Both the position numbers and the translations under genes were made by a program. A stretch of 33,215 bases of DNA, taken from NCBI GenBank assembly GCA_002733185.1, contig NVUT01000017.1:31815-65029 (forward strand), read 5' to 3'. Origin of the DNA: Flavobacterium sp. GTDB taxonomy: Bacteria > Bacteroidota > Bacteroidia > Flavobacteriales > Flavobacteriaceae. This document shows, one piece after another, positions 8,760-16,253 of this stretch; position 1 is the stretch's first letter; each line of letters opens with the position of its first letter. The notes beneath the pieces are model-generated. The model ran no database searches. It was not told the origin of the DNA and saw nothing but the letters and a program-made list of their open reading frames with translations.

Positions 8760-11630
8760 ATGTTTAAAATTTCTTTTAAAATTGCAATGATTTCATTGCT
8801 TTCATTTAGCTTATTTATGACTTCATGTAAAAATTCTTCAGAGGAAAATACTGAAGTAGCCGACACCAAACTTTCAATCGACTTTGAAAAATACCAACTT
8901 GCAAATGGGCTCGATGTGGTACTTCATCAAGATAAAAGTGATCCTATTGTTTCATTAGCCATTCAATATGGAGTTGGTTCTAACCGTGAAAAAACGGGTA
9001 GAACAGGATTTGCACATTTATTTGAACACATGTTATTTCAAGAATCTGAAAATATTCCACAAGATCAATTTTTCAAAAAAATTCAAGATGTTGGAGGAAC
9101 TTTAAATGGAGGAACCTGGAAAGATGGAACCATTTATTATGAAATCGTTCCTAACAATGCTCTTGAAACGGTACTTTGGATGGAAAGCGATCGGATGGGT
9201 TTCTTGATTAATACGGTGACAGAATCTGCTTTTTATAACCAACAAGAAGTGGTTCAGAACGAAAAAAGACAACGGGTAGATAACAACCCTTACGGTCATA
9301 CTGGCTGGGTAATCGACAAAAATTTATACCCAGAAGGACATCCTTATAACTGGCAAGTAATTGGTGAATTGGTAGATCTTCAGAATGCAACTGTAGAAGA
9401 TGTTAAGGAGTTTTATAATAAATATTACGGACCTAATAATGCCACCTTAGTTTTGGCAGGTGATTTTGAAACTGAAGAAGCAAAAACATTAATCGAAAAA
9501 TATTTTGGTGAAATAGAACCCAAAGAAGAAGTAGCAAAATTAGAACCACAACCTGTAACACTTTCTGAGACCAAACGATTATTTCACGAAGATAATTTTG
9601 CAACCGCACCGCAATTAAATATGGTGTGGCCTACGGTTCAGCAATATACAGATGATGCGTATGCATTAGATTTTTTAGCTGAAATTTTATCTAGTGGAAA
9701 AAAAGCACCTCTTTATAAGGTGTTGGTGAAAGAGAAAAATTTAACTTCTAGAACCATCGCTTTTAATAGAGCACAAGAATTAGCAGGAGCCTTCCGAATT
9801 ATAATAACAGCAAACAACGGAGTAAATTTAAATGATGTGGAAGCAGGTATCAACGAAGCATTCGTATTATTTGAAAAAGATGGCGTAACCGATAAAGATG
9901 TAGAACGAATAAAAGCAGGATTGGAAACTGGTTTTTATAACGGAATTGGATCTATTTTAGGTAAATCCTACCAATTGGCGCAATACAATGTTTTTGCAGG
10001 TGATCCTGGGTTTATCACACAAGATATCGAAAACATTAAAAAAGTAACTAAAGAAGACGTAATGCGTGTGTATAATAAATACATTAAAGGACAAAACTTT
10101 GTAATGACCAGCTTTGTTCCTAAAGGACAATTGGCTTTGATTACTGAAAATTCTACCAAAGCTCCTGTTGTTGAAGAGGAAATAAAAGATAACGTAGAGA
10201 AAAAAGTAGAAGAAATTAAAGAAGAAATTGTAAAAACTCCTTCAAATTTTGACAGATCTGTTGATCCTGAATTAGGACCTACACCAAAATTAAATATTCC
10301 TACAAGTTGGACAGCAACTTTAAAAAACGGAATGAAAGTGTATGGTATCGAACAAAACGAAATTCCAACGGTCAACTTTAGTTTGGTATTGGAAGGAGGT
10401 CATTTATTAGACAATATGAATAAAAATGGTGTAGCGAATTTAATGACCGATATCATGATGGAAGGTACGGCTACTAAAACTCCTGAACAGTTAGAGGAAG
10501 AAATTGAAATGTTAGGCGCAAATATTAATATGTACACCACTCGCGAATCTATTGTGATTAGCGGAAATACTTTGGCTCGTAACTTAGACAAAACCCTTAC
10601 ATTGGTTGAAGAAATTTTATTACAGCCAAGATGGGATGAAGAAGAGTTTGCTCGTATTAAAACAAAAACAATTAATGATATTAAACGTTCTGACGCAAAC
10701 CCTAATGTAGTAGCAAGACGTGTTTATAATAAAATTTTATACGGAAAAGATCATATATTCAGTTATCCAACTAGTGGAACGGTAGCATCGGTTGAAGCAA
10801 TTACTATCGATGATTTAAAAGCATTTTACAGTAAAAACTTCTCACCATCAATTAGCAAGTTTCAAATTGTTGGAAGTATTACAAAAGCGGGAAGTTTAGA
10901 AAATTTAGCTTCTTTAGAAACTAATTGGAAATCTAAAGAAGTAAGTATTCCAAGCTATCCTATTACTAATAATAGAGATAAGGCTTCTTTGTATTTTGTG
11001 GATATTCCAGATGCAAAACAATCTGTCATCAATATTGGTTACATCGCATTACCTAGAACCGATAAAGATTTTTATCCAGCTGAAGTGATGAATTATAAAT
11101 TAGGAGGTTCTTTTTCAGGAAATGTAAATTTAATTTTAAGAGAAGAAAAAGGCTATACTTACGGAGCAAGAACAGGATTTAGCGGAACAAAAATTCCGGG
11201 TACATTCACGGCTTCTTCAAGTGTACGTACCAATACTACAGGCGAATCGGTGGCTATTTTTAAAGAGCAAATTGAAGCTTACAAAAATGGTATTAGTGAG
11301 GAAGATTTAGAATTTACTAAAAATGCGATGATAAAATCGAATGCTCGTAGATTCGAAACGCAATTTGCTTTATTAGGAATGTTACAAGAAATGAGTAACT
11401 ACGATTTAGATCCAAATTATATTGAAGGTGAAGAAGCGATTATTAGTGCAATGACTTTAGAACAGCACAAAGCACTTGCCAATAAATATTTGGATGAGTC
11501 TAAAATGGCTTATGTAGTAATTGGAGATGCAAAAACACAATTTGCTCAATTTAAAGATATGGGCTTTGACGAAGTAAAACTAATGAGTAAAGAAGGGGAG
11601 GAAGTAACATTGGATGATGTAAAGATGTAA
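8760..11630 (+). CDS. M16 family metallopeptidase, two-domain (pitrilysin-like) lipoprotein
   Basis: Lipobox FMTSCKN; zinc motif RTGFAHLFEHMLFQES (HxxEH) in the first half; second M16 half without the motif. Confidence 0.93.
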   Translation: MFKISFKIAMISLLSFSLFMTSCKNSSEENTEVADTKLSIDFEKYQLANGLDVVLHQDKSDPIVSLAIQYGVGSNREKTGRTGFAHLFEHMLFQESENIPQDQFFKKIQDVGGTLNGGTWKDGTIYYEIVPNNALETVLWMESDRMGFLINTVTESAFYNQQEVVQNEKRQRVDNNPYGHTGWVIDKNLYPEGHPYNWQVIGELVDLQNATVEDVKEFYNKYYGPNNATLVLAGDFETEEAKTLIEKYFGEIEPKEEVAKLEPQPVTLSETKRLFHEDNFATAPQLNMVWPTVQQYTDDAYALDFLAEILSSGKKAPLYKVLVKEKNLTSRTIAFNRAQELAGAFRIIITANNGVNLNDVEAGINEAFVLFEKDGVTDKDVERIKAGLETGFYNGIGSILGKSYQLAQYNVFAGDPGFITQDIENIKKVTKEDVMRVYNKYIKGQNFVMTSFVPKGQLALITENSTKAPVVEEEIKDNVEKKVEEIKEEIVKTPSNFDRSVDPELGPTPKLNIPTSWTATLKNGMKVYGIEQNEIPTVNFSLVLEGGHLLDNMNKNGVANLMTDIMMEGTATKTPEQLEEEIEMLGANINMYTTRESIVISGNTLARNLDKTLTLVEEILLQPRWDEEEFARIKTKTINDIKRSDANPNVVARRVYNKILYGKDHIFSYPTSGTVASVEAITIDDLKAFYSKNFSPSISKFQIVGSITKAGSLENLASLETNWKSKEVSIPSYPITNNRDKASLYFVDIPDAKQSVINIGYIALPRTDKDFYPAEVMNYKLGGSFSGNVNLILREEKGYTYGARTGFSGTKIPGTFTASSSVRTNTTGESVAIFKEQIEAYKNGISEEDLEFTKNAMIKSNARRFETQFALLGMLQEMSNYDLDPNYIEGEEAIISAMTLEQHKALANKYLDESKMAYVVIGDAKTQFAQFKDMGFDEVKLMSKEGEEVTLDDVKM

Positions 11631-11681
11631 ATAAAAGTCTCGCAAAGGCGCGAAGACGCAAAGTTTTATAAGTATAATAAT

Positions 11682-11717
11682 AAAAGCTCAATTTGGTTTT
11701 ACCAAACTGAGCTTTTT
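11682..11717 (+). terminator. Intrinsic terminator after the M16 peptidase
   Basis: AAAAGCTCAATTTGG-TTTTA-CCAAACTGAGCTTTTTGTTTTT hairpin with T-tract. Confidence 0.75.
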
Positions 11718-11740
11718 GTTTTTACTGTATTATCCTGAAA

Positions 11741-11991
11741 ACCTCCTCGCAATGACAGTACAGAGACTAACTGATTGCCACGTCGCTTAAAAATAACTAC
11801 TCGAAATGACAAGACTCATTTACCTAAATAGCAAGTACCCTGAGTGATTTTCCCTTCCGCAAATCGTATCGAAGGGTACGGGAAAGTAACGACCATTAGA
11901 TCGCCACGTCGCTGAAAAACTCCTCGTAATGACAGCACGACGAGAAACAGATTGCAACGTTGCTTAAAAAAAAAGCTCCTCGCAAAGACAA
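11741..11991 (+). repeat. Cluster of dispersed repeat family B (four full or partial copies, interrupted by a family A copy)
   Basis: Copies near 11741-11757, 11773-11811, 11899-11934 and 11950-11991 share GATTGCCACGTCGCTNAAAAA-CTCCTCGCAATGACA. Confidence 0.7.
11836..11878 (+). repeat. REP-like hairpin element, family A, copy 6 (43 nt)
   Basis: TACCCT-GAGTG-ATTT-TCCCTTCCGC-AAAT-CGTATCGA-AGGGTA. Confidence 0.8.
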
Positions 11992-12044
11992 ACATTAAAA
12001 AAAAAATCATACCTTTATTCTTATTAACTAATAGCCAAATTAAA

Positions 12045-12401
12045 ATGACAAAACCAAAAAATTGCATCCCTGTTGCAGATGCTAAAGTACTTCAAGCAAA
12101 CTGGAACAACAACCAAGCAAAAGACATTGAAAAAGCCACTGGCACTAAAGATGTTTGTGCAGTAACCTTTAATATAGACCAATTGCAACAATTTATTGAC
12201 TATGTAAAAGCCGAATCTGCAATTAAAGGAATAGACAGCCCAGGCATACGTGTTTATTTTGCAGCCTATAACGATAAAGAATCTAACAAAGCCACCGTAT
12301 TTTTAAATGCTACCGAAAGCGATGATGGTAATTCGGCTAATAATTATGGGATTGATCCTTTGAATTTGGGAAGTAATAGGTGGCCTCCATATGCATATTA
12401 G
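12045..12401 (+). CDS. Small soluble protein of unknown function (118 aa), first gene of the 7TM/two-component operon
   Basis: Starts at ATG 12045 (MTKPKNCIPVADAKVLQ...); the supplied ORF starts at a TTG inside a family B repeat, which is unlikely. C-terminus ...SDDGNSANNYGIDPLNLGSNRWPPYAY. Confidence 0.75.
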   Translation: MTKPKNCIPVADAKVLQANWNNNQAKDIEKATGTKDVCAVTFNIDQLQQFIDYVKAESAIKGIDSPGIRVYFAAYNDKESNKATVFLNATESDDGNSANNYGIDPLNLGSNRWPPYAY

Positions 12402-12404
12402 GTT

Positions 12405-13139
12405 TTGGAGTATTTTTACAAATATTTATTAAATATTATCCCAATATTTTCACTAGAGGTTATATCGGTAATTGTTGGGATTTATTATTTAAAAAAGAAC
12501 CAGTCAGCTTCTAAAATTGAAACATATTTTTTGTATTATTTAGGGCTTACTGTTGCTGTAGAAATAATTGCTCTTTATACACCAATAGCATATTTTTCAA
12601 ATTATGAATATTTCGGATTTACAAAAGGAAAACGTTATGAAAGAAACTCTTGGTTGTATAATATTTATGTGATTATTAGTTTTGCATTTTATATCTATTT
12701 TTTTTCAACCTTATTAACAAATGGAATTAAACAAAAAACCTTAAAAACAATAAATATTGTTTTTGTTCTTGCAACAGTTTTAAATTTAATGTTAAGTGAT
12801 GTTTTTTATAAAGGGGATTCTATTTTTACGATAATTTTGGGCTCTTTTATTTTATTATTTTCTGTTATTTTATTTTATTTTCAATTGTTAGAATCGGATA
12901 AAATTATAAGTTTAAAAAAAATATTGCCAGTTTATATATCTATAGGGGTGTTGATTTTTTATCTCTGCTTAACTCCAATCGCTATTTTTTCACAATACTT
13001 TAATCCAAAGAATGAATTATTTATTAATGTTAAAGCGATTGTAATGCCATTAGCAAACATAATAATGTACGGAGCATTCATCATAGGTTTTATAGCCTGT
13101 GCAAAAAGCAACCCAAATAAAGATGAATTATTAAATTAA
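12405..13139 (+). CDS. 7TM membrane protein, paralog 1
   Basis: Seven hydrophobic segments by eye; NSWLYNIY, P-Y-IS-G and TP motifs shared with the next two genes; TTG start 3 nt after the upstream stop. Confidence 0.8.
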   Translation: MEYFYKYLLNIIPIFSLEVISVIVGIYYLKKNQSASKIETYFLYYLGLTVAVEIIALYTPIAYFSNYEYFGFTKGKRYERNSWLYNIYVIISFAFYIYFFSTLLTNGIKQKTLKTINIVFVLATVLNLMLSDVFYKGDSIFTIILGSFILLFSVILFYFQLLESDKIISLKKILPVYISIGVLIFYLCLTPIAIFSQYFNPKNELFINVKAIVMPLANIIMYGAFIIGFIACAKSNPNKDELLN

Positions 13140-13145
13140 TAATAG

Positions 13146-13274
13146 ATGATACAACAACAAAAAGCCACCGTATTTTTAAACGCTACCGAAAGCGATGATG
13201 GTAACTCGGCTAATAATTATGGGATTGATCCTTTGAATTTAGGTTTAGGAGGATGGCCGCCTAATGCCTTTTAA
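13146..13274 (+). CDS. 42-codon micro-ORF, duplicate of the C-terminal module of the 12045 gene
   Basis: ATG ATA CAA CAA CAA AAA GCC... gives MIQQQKATVFLNATESDDGNSANNYGIDPLNLGLGGWPPNAF*. Its 83-nt core matches 12288-12370 at 80/83 positions, with all three differences synonymous. Confidence 0.5.
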   Translation: MIQQQKATVFLNATESDDGNSANNYGIDPLNLGLGGWPPNAF

Positions 13275-13276
13275 AA

Positions 13277-14014
13277 TTGGATTATTTTAATAAATTTTTA
13301 TTTAATGCTATTCCTACAGTATTATTAGAGTTGCTAGCAGCATTAGCTGGATTTTACTTTCTGAAAAAGAATAGGAACGCCTCCAAATATGATAAATATT
13401 TTGTTGTGTTCTTGTGGTATACGTTTGCAAACGAAGTAATAGGTGCTTACGCACCTATAGCCTATTTTTCAGAGTATAGAATTTTTGGTTTTATTAAAGG
13501 AACTTTATTTGAAAGAAATTATTGGCTGTATAATATTTATTTTATTATTAATGCTAGCTTTCTAGTTTATTATTTTAATAACCTACTATCAAATAAAAAA
13601 AGTAGGAAAATAACCAATTTTGTCTTGTGGTCTTATGTTTTATCTGCAATAATATTTTTATTTGCAACAGATGTATATTATAAAAGTTACTCTAATTTTA
13701 CTTTTGCTCTTGGAGCAATATTGTTACTAATTAGTATATTGTTATTCTATTTTAGATTGTTAAAAACGGATGAGATTATTGATTTAAAAAAGTATTTACC
13801 AATTTATTTGTCAATTGGTGTAATGTTTTTTTATTTATGTGTAACTCCAATAGAATTATTTGCAAAATATTTTAAAATAACAAATGAAGTTTATGTGGCT
13901 ATTAGAATTAATTTACTGCTAATTTGTAATATTTTTATGTACACTACTTTTATAATTGGCTTTATAGTCTGTGCAAAAGACAAGCCTAATAAAGAAAAAA
14001 GGATTACTAAATAA
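13277..14014 (+). CDS. 7TM membrane protein, paralog 2
   Basis: Homologous by eye to 12405-13139 (NYWLYNIY, SNFTFALGAILLL, LPIYLSIGVMFFYLCVTPIELF); TTG start 2 nt after the micro-ORF stop. Confidence 0.8.
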   Translation: MDYFNKFLFNAIPTVLLELLAALAGFYFLKKNRNASKYDKYFVVFLWYTFANEVIGAYAPIAYFSEYRIFGFIKGTLFERNYWLYNIYFIINASFLVYYFNNLLSNKKSRKITNFVLWSYVLSAIIFLFATDVYYKSYSNFTFALGAILLLISILLFYFRLLKTDEIIDLKKYLPIYLSIGVMFFYLCVTPIELFAKYFKITNEVYVAIRINLLLICNIFMYTTFIIGFIVCAKDKPNKEKRITK

Positions 14015-14026
14015 TACACTAAGAAA

Positions 14027-14716
14027 ATGGATACATATTTTTTTGTTACCTATATTTTTGAAGTAAGCGCATTCTTGTTGTCTATTTATTATTACAAGAA
14101 TCATAAATCTAGAGAGGTACTTTATTTAACTTGGTTTTTGGGTATTACTATTTTTGTTGAAACCATTAGTTCATATTCCTTTTTATTGGATGATCTTAGC
14201 TTTCTATCTCGATTAAAAGGCACCAACTTTGAAAATAACTATTGGATTTATAATATCTATATGATTGTAAGTTACTTGTTTTATGGTTCCTTTTTTAAAT
14301 GGTATTTAAAATCAAATAAAGCAATAAAAATCTTAGACATTCTATCTGTAGTTTATGTTATAGGAAGTATTTTGTATTTAATTATTAATGAAGGTTTTTT
14401 CGAAGGGTATTCCTTATTTACATTACTTGTGGGAACTATCTTGGTGCTATTAAGTTTATTTTACTATTATTATGAAATCATAAAAAATGATAGCTTATTA
14501 AATATAAAAAAATCGGTACCATTTTATGTATCTTTAGGGGCTCTGTTTTTTCACTTATTTACAACCCCAGTTTTAATTTATAGTATTTATTACCGGCAAA
14601 GTTTTAATCCAGAATTCGATACTGTTTTTAAAATAGTTTTATATGGTTCTAATTTAATTTTATATTTTAGTTTTATCCTAGGTTTTATTATATGCTCCAA
14701 GAAAAAGAAAATCTAA
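14027..14716 (+). CDS. 7TM membrane protein, paralog 3
   Basis: NYWIYNIY, SLFTLLVGTILVLLS and VPFYVSLGALFFHLFTTPVLIYSIYY align with the two upstream paralogs; ATG start. Confidence 0.8.
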   Translation: MDTYFFVTYIFEVSAFLLSIYYYKNHKSREVLYLTWFLGITIFVETISSYSFLLDDLSFLSRLKGTNFENNYWIYNIYMIVSYLFYGSFFKWYLKSNKAIKILDILSVVYVIGSILYLIINEGFFEGYSLFTLLVGTILVLLSLFYYYYEIIKNDSLLNIKKSVPFYVSLGALFFHLFTTPVLIYSIYYRQSFNPEFDTVFKIVLYGSNLILYFSFILGFIICSKKKKI

Positions 14717-15507
14717 TCAGTCAAGAAACAATCGTTTTAATAGCCTACGCCATTGCGGTAATTTTTGTGCTGCTTATTTTTGTGATTTTCTTTTTTACAG
14801 CCTTTCAGAAACGAAAAAATAAATTACTCTTAGATCGTATTGAAGCCAAACTTAAATTTGAAAAAGAATTAACAACTTCGCAATTAGAAATACAAGAACA
14901 AACCTTTAAAAATATTGCTTGGGAACTGCACGATAACGTAGGGCAACTACTCTCGGTCGTCAATATGCAATTGAGTATGGTATTGATGAAAGCGCCCGAT
15001 GCTTTAAAGGAATCGCTGCAAGAAACCAAGTCGGTAGTAAGCGATACGGTACAGGAAGTACGAAACCTTTCCAAAACCTTAAACAACGATGTGATTAATA
15101 AAAACGGATTGGTACGTTCGCTTCAGATAGAAATTGAACGCTTCAATCGTTTGGGTTTTTTGGAAGCTGACTTTCAAATTAATGGAGAAGAAAAATACAT
15201 TTCTTCAGAACACGAAATCTTAATTTTTAGAATGTATCAAGAATTTATTTCCAACGTAATGAAGCATTCTAGAGCTGAAAACCTTTCCGTAGTACTCAAT
15301 TTTAACAAGACCAATTTAGAAATTATTGCCGAAGATAACGGAGTAGGTTTCGACACCAATATGAAAACTGAAAGTTCTGGTTTACAAACCATCAAAGGAA
15401 GAGCCGATTTGTTAAATGCAGCATATTCCTTAACTTCCGAAATAGGCAAAGGCACCCGATTAACACTTACTTATCCCTATCCAGATGACACCCACGAAAG
15501 AATATAA
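14692..15507 (+). CDS. Sensor histidine kinase, HisKA_3/HATPase type, one N-terminal TM helix and no sensor domain
   Basis: WELHDNVGQLLSVVNMQLS H-box, EDNGVGFD, GLQTIKGRADLL; overlaps the upstream 7TM gene by 25 nt. Confidence 0.9.
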   Translation: MLQEKENLISQETIVLIAYAIAVIFVLLIFVIFFFTAFQKRKNKLLLDRIEAKLKFEKELTTSQLEIQEQTFKNIAWELHDNVGQLLSVVNMQLSMVLMKAPDALKESLQETKSVVSDTVQEVRNLSKTLNNDVINKNGLVRSLQIEIERFNRLGFLEADFQINGEEKYISSEHEILIFRMYQEFISNVMKHSRAENLSVVLNFNKTNLEIIAEDNGVGFDTNMKTESSGLQTIKGRADLLNAAYSLTSEIGKGTRLTLTYPYPDDTHERI

Positions 15508-16138
15508 CCTCGTAATAGTTGACGACCACTTTTTGGTGGCAGATTCATTAAAGATGCTAATTGGTATGTTTTCGGGTTATAATGTAATGTATCATGCTAA
15601 AAATGGCTACGATTTACAACAGAAAATGATATCGGAAACAACTACACCCGATGTAATTTTATTAGATGTAAATATGCCAGTAATGAATGGTTATGATACG
15701 ATGGAATGGTTAGCTGCAGAACATCCAGAAATAAAAGTTTTAGCTTTATCTATGGACGATGACGAGTCAATGGTGTTGAAAATGTTGAGCAAGGGAGCCA
15801 ACGGTTATTTACTAAAAGACATTCATCCTGAGGCTCTTAAAATTGCCTTAAATGAAGTGATGGAAAAAGGTTATTACCATTCAGATAAAGTAGCGGTAAC
15901 TTTATTAAATTCCTTAAAACCAAAAGAAGAAATACCAACCATACATTTAAAAGAAAACGAACTGAAATTCCTACAACTTTCGTGTAGCGAATTAACCTAT
16001 AACGAAATTGCCGAACGAATGTTCCTAAGTCCTAAAACCATCGATAATTATCGAGGTGATTTATTTAAACGCTTTCATGTAAAAAACCGAGTAGGGCTTG
16101 TTATTTTTGGTTTAAGAAATAAGTTGATTTTTATTTAA
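15485..16138 (+). CDS. Response regulator, NarL/FixJ (LuxR-type HTH) family
   Basis: VIVDDHF, VILLDVNMPVMNG, LKDI, and C-terminal HTH LTYNEIAERMFLSPKTIDNYRGDLFKRFHVKNRVGLV; overlaps the kinase by 23 nt. Confidence 0.93.
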   Translation: MTPTKEYNLVIVDDHFLVADSLKMLIGMFSGYNVMYHAKNGYDLQQKMISETTTPDVILLDVNMPVMNGYDTMEWLAAEHPEIKVLALSMDDDESMVLKMLSKGANGYLLKDIHPEALKIALNEVMEKGYYHSDKVAVTLLNSLKPKEEIPTIHLKENELKFLQLSCSELTYNEIAERMFLSPKTIDNYRGDLFKRFHVKNRVGLVIFGLRNKLIFI

Positions 16139-16169
16139 TTGCACTTAGTTCAGGAGGCATGTTATTCAT

Positions 16170-16217
16170 GAGATTTCCACGTTATCCGATAACTATCGGA
16201 ACTCCTCGCAAAGACAA
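16170..16217 (+). repeat. Divergent family B repeat copy containing a CCGATA-AC-TATCGG hairpin
   Basis: GAGATTTCCACGTTATCCGATAACTATCGGAACTCCTCGCAAAGACA resembles the family B ends (..CCACGT.., CTCCTCGCAAAGACA). Confidence 0.5.
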
Positions 16218-16253
16218 TTTACCAAAAGCATACAGCCTAAATCTTACAGCCTA

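Noticed and set aside
9968-10375. 135-aa antisense ORF inside the M16 peptidase gene
   Set aside because: Antisense to a strongly supported CDS; composition typical of shadow ORFs. The same applies to the other listed ORFs antisense to gap/kinase, pgi, comM, E1, M1-like, VPS10 and LolA-like genes.
11638-11662. TCTCGCAAAGGCGCGAAGACGCAAAG motif after the M16 gene
   Set aside because: Resembles a short dispersed sequence common in Flavobacteriia, but only one copy is visible here, so nothing can be claimed from this window.
11816-12067. 83-aa - strand ORF in the ORF track
   Set aside because: Lies wholly within repeat families A and B and the start of the next gene; its translation is low complexity with no recognisable domain.
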